From the NCBI GenBank assembly GCA_025738555.1, contig JAOVFP010000007.1, positions 3,286,001-3,350,000 on the forward strand: 64,000 bases of DNA, written 5' to 3'. The position numbers were made by a program, and so were the translations under genes. The notes below the pieces were generated by a model, which was not told the DNA's origin, ran no database searches, and saw only the letters and a list, made by a program, of their open reading frames with translations. The DNA comes from Cyathus striatus. Lineage: Eukaryota; Basidiomycota; Agaricomycetes; Agaricales; Nidulariaceae. Shown here piece after piece: positions 38,101 to 49,377 of this stretch. Numbering within the stretch: position 1 is the first letter of the stretch; each line of letters begins with the position of its first letter.

Positions 38101-40310
38101 CCGAACGCTCTACGTAACGATGTAGACGTTGCAACCGGCGTATGAGAGGAAGGCGGTACAAGAGTGAATGTATAAGGTCATTGCCATTGTCGTTGAGTAT
38201 CAAGGTCGAAGAAGAGAAGGATACGGCTTGAATGGGAGCGACGCTGTAGATCATGTAGTAGGTACGTGCAATAGAGCAGAGAAAGCACACATCCGCCATC
38301 CAGAAGGAACCGTTTATCGTTCTCGTCCCCATCTCCAGTCATTGAATCCACCAATACCACCGCTGCGCATAGTGGTAGCCTTCGCCTGAACTAACGAGCC
38401 TGTACACCCGTCAGCCGTCATCATCACTCCTGGCTCCTTCCTGCACGTCCCCATAAGCAGAGGAAGCGGGGAGCAACGGACCTTCCGGAAAATCTGGGAA
38501 CGCTTAAGCTGAAGGTGTATATAGGCATTACGAGTGGCATAGGAAATGGCGCTGAGATAATGGTGAAGACCCAGCCGCTCCATAGGTGGTGTTTCTCGTC
38601 TTAGCGTACGGTTTGGAAGGGTCGTTGTTGCCACGTACACAATCACCGTGGAGGGTGCTGAATAAACCTTGAATGACAATGATAGTGCGTTAGGTATGAG
38701 CTAAGCACAAGCGTAAGCACGGAGTGAAGAGATGAGATAAGAAAAACACACCTATCACTTCCACAAAGCAATTAGAGTCTTCTCCAACCTACCCAGCCCA
38801 CTGACTGTTCGACCCTCACGCATTTTTCCGCGTAAGAGTACGAGACGTCCAAGAGACGTCGTTCTGCGAGAAAAGGCGTCAGTGCATGAACACGGAGGAT
38901 GGAACGTTAACAACGGAGAAGGGGGACAGTGCTTACCTCAACGATACCTAACCGCTACTTCCTCTCTCTTTTTCTACCCCCTCGAAGTCTCCGTCGACTG
39001 CACCTGTCGGTATTGAACAAGAGGCAGAAAACCTCCGAGGCTTGAGACGATTTGATGCTCCATGTCGTCGAATTAGCGTGCCTCGTAGTTTTCTTGAACT
39101 CACTCAACGTGAAGCGAGAGGAAGGGGAATGAACAGCGAGGAGCGGATTGTAAAGAGGTCGAAAAATGTGCTCGGAATGGGGAAACGTGCCTTCGACCTC
39201 GGGAGTGGGCCTGGCGTGCAGAACGTACAGGACAACGCCAGCCAGGAAGAAATTCTTCCACTGTCGCCTCGCTCCTCTTGTCTATCTCCCGTTCCACTCT
39301 AACTCGAGCATAAGTAGTGCTCGCAACACCACTCGCGCGCACAGCGTTGGCGTTCACCACACTCCAGACGGTCTACCATGGTTCGCTCCTCACTTCACTC
39401 CTTCATGAGTCCCATCGTAGACATAAGAAGCCCGAAGGACAACAAAGAAAGGACCGGAGATGCTCTCTGTGAAGGAGTAGGCGTTTCGAAGGGCACATAT
39501 AACAGGGACGGTGTATACGTTGGAAACGACACTGGGATGGTACGTGGTGAGGACGCAGCTGCTCGTTCTTCGTCTTAGTGGTCAGCCTGGAAGGAATCGT
39601 AGGGAATAAGGCGTAAAGGAAGTGTTTGCAGAATCGTTTCTCGAATGCTAATGGTTATACGTGCTGCAGAGATGCGTAAGCGTCAGGAGGGAGGGGGAAA
39701 AAGAGGAGAAGCGAACACACCAGTCATGTTTATGAAGCTGTAAGAGCCCATTTCACCCCATCTGGCTCATGGGATTCGACTGTCGGTTATTGACTGCGTA
39801 AGTGCGTTGTCCTGTGAGAAGACGAAAAGTTAGTGTATGATGCGGTGACGAGTGAACACAAGACGAGCTCTAGCTGGGCATTACGCCGAGGAATGGACCA
39901 CGAAGAGCGGAAAAGAGGGATGACACTTACTATATAGTACCCGGTACCCAACGTTCACTGCTCTTCTCCTCTCTACTCCTTGAGTCTCCAGCGACTGCTG
40001 CTGCAGGCATTCGGGATGGAATACGAGCTTTGGTTGAGCTTTGGGATCCTGGGACCTAAAGCAATTTGGCGCTACATGTTGTGTTGTCGAAGGAGCGTGT
40101 CTTCAAGTCTTCCTAAGATTGTTTAATGGGGAGTGCATATGAGCCATTGATGTAATAGAAGTGGGATGGTGAAGGTCCATCTAGGGACGTTGTAGTTGGC
40201 ATTCGAGAGGTTGAATCAGAACCGCGTCGGAAGTTCGGAACGCTGGATTCAACTTTCACACGCATCATGTGATGTCTATTTTATCTTATCAACAGCTAAC
40301 AAATTAATAA
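32165..40310. repeat. Unit B of the ~8-kb repeat, uninterrupted, with inverted arms
   Basis: This is the only copy without later insertions. Its ends are inverted: the left has AGCTGATAAGATAAG then CATCACATGATGTGTATG; the right, reversed, AGCTGTTGATAAGATAA then CATCACATGATGCGTGTG. Complementarity continues inward for over 700 bp: caactacaacg; a block with gtagacgttgggtg; gcactaact..tctcacag followed by gataacg (32,700) or gacaacg (39,813 reversed), then GACAGTCGAA and GATGGG.TGAAATGG. The centre (about 34,100-38,500) shows no recognisable coding frame. Confidence 0.72.
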
Positions 40311-41014
40311 ATCAATAAGGCCGACTAGCGGCAAGGCCCGCTACCTGAGATGTATTATTGAAAGTTTATTGAATGGGTCATCGCATTATAAATTAATTTT
40401 CATGGAAACGTCACATAAATTTATTCTTAACAATCCCAGAATTTCTAGTCATCCTTAGTACCTGCAGGAGTTACTTATCGACAACTTCGCTATTATCTCG
40501 GCCCAAGGCTTACAAGCTAGTATAATCAGTATAAAATTGCCGAGAGAATATGTGGGATCACATAGAGTTCACGAGAGCAGATCCACACTATAATGTTCCA
40601 GTGAGGAGACATTTTGTTGTCAAAGGATGGTCCTGAACATCATAACATGGCATGGAATTTCAACGGCCCGGGAAACTCGTAAAAACAACAAAATGTATAT
40701 TCCATGAAGTGTTCTGAGACGAAATATATAACTAAACATACTATATAACATAAAACTTTAAAGTAAAGATGTAAAATAAAAAATGCAAAAGAACTTGTAA
40801 GTATGATAATCGACGATTGGTCAACGACGCGCCGGATGCAATAAGTATGTAGTAGCTCCGAGCAGTTAGGATACGGGAATGACCGATATTATGTGTGGGA
40901 AATGTTGTTGGTTGCCATTATTTTTGGCAACCACGTGTATTTAAACTCCGGTTGATGGGAGGTGTTCACTCTGCAAAAAACGAGTTTTCATTGCCCTACA
41001 TAACCCTACTACCT
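40311..41014. other. AT-rich stretch after unit B
   Basis: It begins with aataaggccgactagcgg and a short GC-rich tract, then is AT-rich with no supported gene. The first bases could be the end of a further, unrecognised element. Confidence 0.35.
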
Positions 41015-41016
41015 TA

Positions 41017-42598
41017 CAGCTGTTTGCTGAATGATGTAGCACTCAAGTTGACAGTACACACAGCTGAGTTGATCGGCTCATCCATCCCGGCCCAGGGGTA
41101 TGGCGGCGCCAGCGACTATCCCTCAAGAAGTATATGACGCCATGGGGACTGATAGAATGACGCCTGTGGTTGCCGCCAGCGCTGGTTTTATATTGTATCC
41201 TCACCACCAACTCACCCTTGTCCGAGTTTCGTGAAATGTATCGTCTCATTGACCCTTGTAAATGGAGAACGCGATCAAACAATAACTGCGATAAAATGCC
41301 TGCGCGCTGTGCAGGCTGGGCTGGTTACGCTATGCAACAATATGACTGAACGACGTGGCGAATATCCGCCTGATAACCTGTTGTTGAAGATTAAAGCTCG
41401 GAAACAGGGAAGGGCGATGGGAGCGCGCACTCAGTCTCAGAAGACTGGGATGTTCAGCAGTCGGAAGGTTTCACCGAAGAGAGCAAAGGGGTTGAGGGGT
41501 AGTAAATATTTCACTGAACATACTTGGAACATAAGATTACTCGTTACGCATTACATGTAGCCGCAGTGACTAAACTATTCTTCAGCCTAAATCATAGCCT
41601 ACAGGCTAGGCCTTCGACAAAGTCTGAGAATCTCTCAGCAGTGACCGAGTTTTTGAAAACATTGAGAGGCAGAATACCATCAAAGGAAAGAGCGGGCAGC
41701 ATGGAGTACTCACAGGGACATAGTAAGGTACTCATATCATAATGGACATATATACAGTGCACGTACTGCTGACCCCATATGAAAAAAATCGTGTTTTGAT
41801 ACTCTATATCCATTCAAAGCCCATCCGTATTCTCGACACGTAGAAAACTTATTCAAGTGGCTTTCATCAACAAAAACAAGCTGTTCAGCTTCATACAGGG
41901 TACCGATTCGAAGCCTATATTCCGTCCGTCGTTCTTCATTAAGTTCACATGCAGGACGTTGTACCTAAAGCAATATAAGACACTTCATGACATGTAGTGA
42001 TTGACTTCCTTGTGTATGCATGGAACCGTAAAGTACGTTGTATGGTTGATAACACAACAGAGACGCCACAGGTGGTATCAAGTGTGGTTTGAAGCTCTTT
42101 GAGTGTGATACTGTCGCTCAATACATGTCTCAAGGAAGTAGGTATCATCTGGATCAGTACAGACTGGGACGCACAGAATTAGATACTTACAGCTGCACCT
42201 AAGCCACTCAGAGCCCGTCTCCTGCCTCATTCAAGCACATTATTCTCCACATTGCCTGTTCTTCGATACAGTGCAAGGATATGGCGCTGTGTGGGCTACC
42301 TGTCAACTGGCAAATGTCGGTTCTAGGAACACCTTCCTTGTCCATTCGGACAACTATGTTCTTGACATAACGAGAGATAAAGCTTTGAAGCGTCGGATTC
42401 CAGGCATGAAGGCAGAATGTAGCCAGTAGAATGAAAGGTTCTTCATCCTTGAGTGTGAAGCAGAGCTATCGCCAAGTGGGTGGAGTGGTGGAGTGGGAGG
42501 TGAACCAGTTGGTTGGCTTGGGTCTCGGCAGCACTAAGCCGATCAATTCAGCTATGTGTGCTGTCAACTTGAATGCTACATCATTCAGCAAACAGCTG
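41017..42598 (-). mobile_element. Tc1/mariner-like transposon, 1.58 kb
   Basis: Ends starting CAGCTGTTTGCTGAATGATG on each strand match for about 68 bp with five or so differences. TA flanks both sides (41015-41016, 42599-42600). A decayed transposase lies on the minus strand. Confidence 0.9.
41592..42430 (-). pseudogene. Tc1/mariner-like transposase, broken
   Basis: From the right: a helix-turn-helix region (RYVKNIVVRMDKEGVPRTDI, about 42,390-42,330), then LKELQTTLDTTCGVSVVLST and LRFHAYTRKSI (42,100-42,000). EERRTEYRLRIGTLYEAEQL and VFVDESHLNKFST follow (41,940-41,830), where the Asp of VDES is the first catalytic residue. A block then reads SMLPALSFDGILPLNVFK (near 41,690). The frame shifts at least twice and the C-terminal catalytic motif is not clear. 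It resembles the Pot2/Tc1-type enzymes of fungi. The shared TA duplication shows it moved as a unit. Confidence 0.8.
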
Positions 42599-42600
42599 TA

Positions 42601-43330
42601 AAAGGTAGCGGGAATAAAGTGAACGCATTGAAACCGGCACCGGGCGAACCGCGATACGTGGTGAGGACACAGCTGCTTGTCCCTCGTCTTGGAGATGTGT
42701 ATGAAAAGGCTCGTGATGCAAAGGGGGTAAATGAAGGTCTTGGATGATAATGGTTATCTGTGCTTCAGGGAGGTTCAATCATAAGCAGAGAGGAGAGAAA
42801 GCAGAGAAACAAGCACACCTGTCAGACTCATGTACGTAAAGATGTGATAATCCAATTCATCCTGTCTGACCCACTGAATTCAACTATCGACTACTGGATG
42901 GTGTAAGAGCATCTCGCATTGTCCTGTGAGAGAGGAAAGGTCAATCTATGAATGAAGCGGCAACAAATAGACACAGGGCGAGCACTAGCTGAGCATCCAC
43001 AGCGAGGAAAGGAGACACTGATGGTGCTTGCCACATGATATAGATACCCAATGTTTATTGCCCCTCTCCTCTCTACTCTTGTAAGTCTTGAACGACTATT
43101 GCTGCCAGCATTCAATGTTTCAGCATGCGAAGATGAGCTTTGGGACTGTCACTCAGGGACCAAAGGGGTTCATACTCCATGTTGTTGAAATAGAGTATCT
43201 TCCAACCTTCATAAGATTGTGTAGCAAGCAGTAGTGTACCATATATGAGTCAATCATGTCATAGAAGCAGAATGGTGAAGGCAAGGTGAAGGTCCAGGGT
43301 GAGTTCAAAACAGCATTGCATCAGTAAATC
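42601..43330. repeat. Unit C, fragment of the ~8-kb repeat (right arm)
   Basis: Direct match to 39,520-40,250: cgtggtgaggac.cagctgct near the start, the cattgtcctgtgagaga block at 42,917, agctgagcatccac near 42,990, ctctcctctctactc near 43,065 and gatgagctttggga near 43,130. The left part of the unit is absent. Confidence 0.65.
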
Positions 43331-44437
43331 AGTGAGAAACTCGCCAATAATTATGTACCTTACAATCAAATGCTCAAATTACTCCAGCTTAGAAGCGATT
43401 ATGAGATGTTAGGAGCTCATAACAACTGTGGTATGTCATCATGATTGGCTCCCAACAATATAAGGTGCTCACTACTTCCCACCACTTTACATTAAGATTG
43501 TAATACAACATAACATACTATAATTAATATCACAGTATCAAGATCATGTTATTATGAGCAGTACATGAGCATGTTTGAGTCTGAGTGTCACATAATTCTG
43601 AGATTAGGATTATAGTAGTCCAAAATATGTGCACAGACTGCAAGATCCAGCTATAATTTATTGTTGCCTCTGGTATGCTGTAACACGAGTATATTAGTAG
43701 TCAGAAGTCCCCATATCCATGCCTGCTATGTATGACATCACCAACTCCAAATATACCAAGGATTTTGAAAGGCATGCCCTAGCGTGTGCACTCGGACTCG
43801 GGAGTCAGAGCCCCATGACACCTTACAGCTCCATGACCTGGAGTATTTGTAAGAGTGCTCCACATCTGAAAGCATATAAGCAGGCAGAATTCTACTGCAT
43901 TGAAAGCACCACCCCACTTGAGCCCCAATTTTTAAATCTTGTAAGTACCTTTTAATTTGTGCATAATCCCTTTAATTGACCCCATATCTCAACTACTGCA
44001 TGCTAGCTACTTAAACTATCCCAGTAGTCCTTACTGTCATTACATGATAGATTACAACATTGTTACATACCATTTGTATATGTAGTATTTAAACAATAAA
44101 ATAAAATTTAATGTCTTAACAAACAAGTATTGTTAAGTTCACAACTACATAGTATAGATATCTATTAATCCACCATAGTTGCAAGTTCCATATAACTACA
44201 TAATAAAATATAATTCTATGTCATGTTAGATAAACTTGCAACATATATGTAACCATAGGCTGAATCGTGATTCACCATCCAGAATTATTAAGTTGAGGGT
44301 AACTCAAGATTCATTAAGATCAATTATGAGATGGTCATGATATTATAGTAGATCATGTTAATTGCAGTGCATTGTGATGTGCTATAACTGCTCATGAGTT
44401 GGTCCAAAATTTAGTGATGACTGGGACTTGGAAGTTA
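43331..44437. other. AT-rich stretch, no supported gene
   Basis: A 78-codon frame at 43719-43955 ends at a possible donor (gtaagtacc, 43,940) and could be an exon, but I recognise no domain. The rest is AT-rich and featureless. Confidence 0.35.
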
Positions 44438-45450
44438 GACCAGTGGCCGGTCAGTATTGTGAAACTACATTCACATGATATGAACAATTGTATTGTGTCA
44501 ATATACTGACCAGTCCAACTTGTCAAATTTAGAAGGGGTAAAAGTTATCAGTGTTAAGGCTTTAAAAAATCTCCTTTTTGGGACTTTTGAATCCTCACAC
44601 ATGCATGGTGCGCCTTATACCTTGATGTCCAAGCTTTGTCCCTCATCTCTTCTCTGTCCCACAAACAGTCCCTCCCCTTCTACCCTCATTGCTATATGTT
44701 GAAGACCACATTCACATCCCCCCACATCTCTATGCAAGCCATCTCCCTTGCCTGGCCCTCCCTGAACTTGAAACCATCACCAAAAATTGCACCTGCCTCT
44801 TTGGTTATTGCCTTGCTTGTACTTTCACCTTTACTTGATCCCTTGCACACACTAGACTTTAAGAATGGATTTGCAGTAGCAAGGACTATATTACTTTCAC
44901 TTTACCGGGAGAGATAGTGAGAAGGTGGTGGATTTGGAGGTGCTAATTGGGTTGTGCCTGTTGAGACAAGGCAAACTAGTGTATATACTTTCAGCTTTCT
45001 TTCATGTATTCCACATCTATCAATACATGCTTTGAATCTGATCCTTTAAACACTTAAGTCTCACTGCATTTTGACCAAGGCTCAACATGAAGCTACCTAT
45101 TGGAGCTTGACTGGCACAGTGGGCAGTGAGCACTTCATCTTGGGGTCTCAGAGTGCAGATATAGTAACAATAGAGATGTTTGTAACATTTATTATAATAT
45201 TGAATGAAAAGTATATAATGAAATGGACACAGACACAGTAAGGAGGGGAGAAGATGCAGAGGACAGGGGGACAAGGCATATAAGCATGAGGATTCGAAAA
45301 TCCCCAAAAGGAGATTTTTTGAAGCCTTAATGCCAATAACTTTTACCCCTTCTAAATTCTATGAGTTGGACTGGTCGGTATATCAACAGATTCAACACAA
45401 TACAATCATTCATATCATGTGCTTATCACATAAATGACTGGTCACCAGTC
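44438..45450. mobile_element. 1.0-kb inverted-repeat element with GACCAGT..ACCAGTC ends
   Basis: The left end GACCAGTGGCCGGTCA and the reversed right end GACTGGTGACCAGTCA are each palindromes. The inverted match then runs more than 170 bp (CACATGATATGAA, ATACTGACCAGTCCAACT, GAAGGGGTAAAAGTTA, GGCTT..AAAATCTCCTTTT). The arms stay similar to about 44,680 and 45,240. No transposase is encoded, and no sure target duplication is seen. Confidence 0.65.
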
Positions 45451-45461
45451 TACTCAGAATA

Positions 45462-45547
45462 GACTGAAATCCAGTCAGTTATGTGCAAGCACATGATATG
45501 AATGATTGAATCATGTCAATATACTGACCAGTCCAACTCGTCAAATT
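45462..45547. repeat. Orphan third copy of the same element end
   Basis: It starts GACTGAAATCCAGTCA and continues CACATGATATGAATGATTG, AATATACTGACCAGTCCAAC and TCAAATTTTAG. It is in the same orientation as the left end at 44,438, a few bases beyond the right end. A second element, or a solo end, lies here. Confidence 0.65.
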
Positions 45548-45730
45548 TTAGCATACTAAACCTTACATCCTTACCCACTTCCTTTTTTTGATTTTCAGAA
45601 TGGCTCTGTCTCAACATTGCGTCCCAGCACTCTTCTCCCACTCCACCCTCTCCTCTGTCCCCTCCCCTCATCTCTCCATTCTCTTCTCTTATGTACCTTG
45701 TAGTTGCTATCATCACTGTTTTCATTCACT

Positions 45731-46132
45731 ATGAACATTGAAGCTAAAGACATTACTTTGTCTGATATCCAAGAGCTCGTATGTATAGAAGCAAGAAGTA
45801 TGGTTGAGCAAGTTATTCCCTGTGAGCACAGACTCCCAGATGATTTTTGGATTGGATATGGCAATGAAGAAGTTCAGCTTGGGCTGAAGGCCTGTCTTTG
45901 TATCTACATGGTCTCTGCTGGAAGTATTGTACCAAGGGAGTTTCAACTCAAGGCAACACTTGCTCGATTGACTGGGAATGACTTGCTAGTGGATGTTGGA
46001 AGTGGGTATGGCAAAACCCTTCACTTGGTCTTACTGTATATGCTCTTCCCAGATGATATAACCCTTGTTATTTCTCCTCTTGTGCTTGTCATTTTGGTTA
46101 ATCAGATAGCATTGGTTCAACTGGAACACTAA
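45731..46132 (+). pseudogene. Truncated RecQ-like DEAD/DEAH helicase, N-terminal ATP-binding part
   Basis: From ATG 45731 the protein has VPREFQLKATLARLTGNDLL followed by the ATP-binding loop VGSGYGKTL (about residues 96-104), then LFPDDITLVISPLVLVILVN, which corresponds to motif Ia. It stops at TAA 46130 and sequence similarity ends soon after, so DEAH, motif III and the second RecA-like domain are missing. Such RecQ-like helicases are scattered in many copies through mushroom genomes, often subtelomerically; this fragment alone does not prove a telomere is near. Confidence 0.72.
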
Positions 46133-46434
46133 ACAATAACATATTGTCCAGTACAAAGTAAGTATGAAGGTAACAAACTGGTTCTCATTGGTCAGAGACA
46201 TACTACCAGCCACCCTCCTTCTACCTGCAGCTCTTCCAACTTCCCCACCTCCTGTGTGCCCTCCCTTTCTTCCCTGTTGTGCTTTAGCATAAGCTGGACT
46301 GGTACTGCTGGCAGTGCTACTTGAAGAGCTGATGTGAAAGAGCTGAGTTGCCTGCCACTGTTCTGGTGGTCTGCTGCATGGCTCAATGTTGAATGGCTGC
46401 TGTATATCTCACTCCTCCATGAGATCAGGTGGAC

Positions 46435-46490
46435 TCCAGGTAGACTCCAGGACTCCAAGTGGACTTCAGGTGGACTCTACTTGAATGCTA
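46435..46490. repeat. Short patch of the GGTGGACTCCAG repeat
   Basis: About five imperfect 10-12-bp units (ggtggactcca, ggtagactcca, caagtggacttca). The same motif forms the long array at 63,430-63,870, 17 kb away. Confidence 0.6.
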
Positions 46491-46556
46491 CTTTCATTTA
46501 CTCCATTTTACAGTAAAATTATATATATAAATTCTGAAGTTACAAAAATATTACAT

Positions 46557-48940
46557 CTATTCTACACGATCTAATTCAATTCCATCTTCTTCAACATTAT
46601 CATCATTTGCATTAGTGGTTTGTGTTTGTTTGAGATTCTGTTTCATTAGCACACATTGCATATGAATAAAAAGCATTGCATGTGTTGTCCAATTAAAGTT
46701 GTCCACAGTCATTCTATTAAGAATGCTTTGAAATCCTCCTAACCATGCATTAAGTTGTTCACATGCCTAAGTTTGAATTAAACATATATGTTATTATTAA
46801 ATATTGACAAACATACCTGTGTGTTGAAAGCTCGTTTGTAGTGTGGATTCCCTTCAGCATCTCTTTCAATAAGAACTAAATTAGGTGCTGATCCATTTAG
46901 AGGACTTGGATTGCAAAATTTGTGGCATAAGTAGTCTCCAACTCTATGATTAATATAATGAAATGAATCAACCACAAATCTGGTACTTGTCTTCCATATA
47001 TTCCAATCACGAGATGTAATCAAATGTCTCAAAACCATGCAAGCTTTATCAATACAAACATAGCTTGGTCTGACATTAGGTGTTGGATACACAAATTCCA
47101 GAAAGTCTATTATTTGACTTTCACCCTCTGATTTCACAAATTTTGCCCATGCAATAACAATTCCACAGGGTGCACAAATTGTTTCAACACAATAAAAGTG
47201 AGGTGCAACAAAGTAATTATCACAAGTGGGAGTAGTGGTTGCATTAGGTACTTCATCATGAGGTCGAAAATTGCCTCTATTTGTTTCAGACATCCATTCA
47301 GGAGCTCCTTCTTGTTCTGTTCATCTAATAATCCTCTGAATTCCAAGAACTGACTGCCTTCCAAATCGTATAACATGATTATACCATCTCTGTCTATGAT
47401 TTACACAAGTTTGAGATCTTTCTTCTTTCTGATTATAACAGTCTTTCATGCGACATAAATTCTTGCGTTGTGATTCATGTGTTATACAAAAAACTCCAGT
47501 ACATGCATTTTTTAAAGGTTCAGAGCAGTTTTCAAATGCACAGTGAGTTGGACCCATAACAATACCATCAACAACTATCATTTTAACCATAGATTCAGGA
47601 GAGTTAGTAGTGTTAGAAGTATCAACACTCATTTCATTATCTTCCATATGCTGAAATTCCTGATTTCGTGCATTTCTTTCCAAATTTGGTACATGCCTAT
47701 TTTCATCAATACCAACAACAGCAGCATTATCATCAGCTGTAATTATATCAGCTGTAGCTTTATATTTATGAGTACATTCACTGCATGAATGTTGCAATGC
47801 ATTGCTAATAATTCCTTTTTGCCCTAATTGATCAAATGCAGCTTTAGTTACATGTTCAGTTGACAATCTATCAGGAATTCTCAAATCATGATTTGTTGAT
47901 AATGAAATGTATCGTGTAGTTTCTTCTATAAATGCTTTCCATACCTGCCAGTGTGAAACTGGTGGTATTTCATTTTCAATACCATTTGAAAAAGTGTAGT
48001 TCCAAAACTCAGTGTATGCTGCAGTGGATGCATGAAAATGATAAATAGAATTAACAACCATAGTTGTAAATACTCTGTCAGCCCATATATTTGCACCAAG
48101 CTTTAAATATTTTGCTTTGTTGAAAAATATGGTATCTTTAGAACTCAATTGAGGATCCTGTGGTTGTACTTCTTCAATGCTATCATTTTCACTATTTTGT
48201 TCTTGATCTTTATCTTCTGGATCATACTCATTTTCAGGAAGTATACTTTTATGATTAGCATAATATATAGCTTTACATTTCAGGCATGTCCCTGCAAGTA
48301 ACTGAGCATTTTTGTGTAATTGAACCCCTTTCATCAATCTAACTGTAACCCGGTCATGTCCACGAGTATTTAGATGCAAAGCTCTTCCAGCACATAATTT
48401 CATGGATGTTGAACAAGTTATGTGTGCAGGGCAAATAAGTAATACAGGCTCAATTTCATTGGTAGAAATTGGCTTCAAAAATTGTGCATGTTCTGTTTTT
48501 CGTGTGTAGGGATTTAAGCACAACATTTCAATCATCTTATCAAGTTTCTTGGCAAAATTGGTTGTCTTTGTTGATACATCTAGTGAAATTATATCTTCAT
48601 CTTCAAATAATTGACCATCATCATTTATATGGCTCTGAATAGCACCTGCTAAAGCTTTTATCCATCCATTAGTCAACATAGAATATTCACTCTCAACATT
48701 TGGATTTTTTGCTCTTGCATGGAGATTGAGGAGGTCTACATTATTTGTTAATGTAAAAAGTAATGTTAAAACTGTTGCCAAAGTAATTGATGAATCAAAG
48801 TTTTTTCCTATAAATTTTGAGAGGACTTTGAATGTGATATCAGGAAAAGGATCATTTAGTGATGATGCATTTACTTGAGGAACATTGTTCAAGAATACAA
48901 GTAGCAGCCAAATTTGAAGTAGACCTTGCAGTAGAAAACC
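46557..48940 (-). pseudogene. CxC5/CxC6 cysteine-cluster protein (KDZ-associated family), one nonsense codon
   Basis: The frame from about 48,940 starts with a hydrophobic stretch (LLQGLLQIWLLLVFLNNV) after a likely acceptor (tttcacag), so a first exon is missing or undetected. The CxC5-like cluster lies near 48,450-48,260 (CPAHITCSTSMKLC, then AGTCLKCKAIYYANH). The CxC6-like cluster lies near 47,560-47,390 (GPTHCAFENCSEPL, CTGVFCITHE, CRMKDC, CVNH). After the TGA at 47321-47323 the same frame continues RTEQ-like sequence through WNIWKTSTRFVVDSFHYINH to FNTQ. An intron (46767-46816) then joins ACEQLNAWLGGFQSIL, and the stop is TAG 46557. Proteins of this kind were described by sequence analysis as companions of KDZ transposons; their activity is unknown. 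No KDZ transposase is visible here. Confidence 0.85.
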
Positions 48941-49059
48941 ACACCTGTGAAAGTATAATATTAGTGAATTTGACTTATAATTAATAGTGTGTAGCCAATA
49001 GAAATTTATAAAATATTAGAGCTACATCAAGTACATCAACAGAAAATAAATAAATCTAC

Positions 49060-49377
49060 TATTTAAAGTAGGTAGCTGTACAAAAGTTGAAAATATATTG
49101 ATGAAATATTTCCAATATAAAACAAATTGAAGGATAAACTACTGTTGAAAGTAGTGTATTGTACAAGGGTTGGCAAAATTGTTGAAAATATCCAACCAAC
49201 TGAAACATAAAATAAGACAGGCCTACTGTTGAAAGTAGATAATTTGTACAAAGTTGAAAAATATTGTTGAAATATTCTCAACCAAGAATGAGTAGCATAA
49301 ATCTGCTGTTGAAAGCAGGTAATTTTTTATTTATTTAGAAATACTGTTGAAGTATTTCAATCAAAATTGACAGCAAG
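49060..49377. repeat. Degenerate tandem repeat, CTACTGTTGAAAGTAG type
   Basis: Four imperfect copies of 70-100 bp, each containing a small palindrome (ctactgttgaaagtag or ctgctgttgaaagcag) followed by gtacaaagttgaaaatatt.ttgaa. The last copy is cut by the LINE, whose target duplication AATTGACAGCAAG ends at 49377. Confidence 0.65.

Noticed and set aside
45704..46132. Evidence for a nearby telomere from the RecQ-like helicase
   Set aside because: Only a truncated fragment is present, and no TTAGGG-type repeat is seen in the window.
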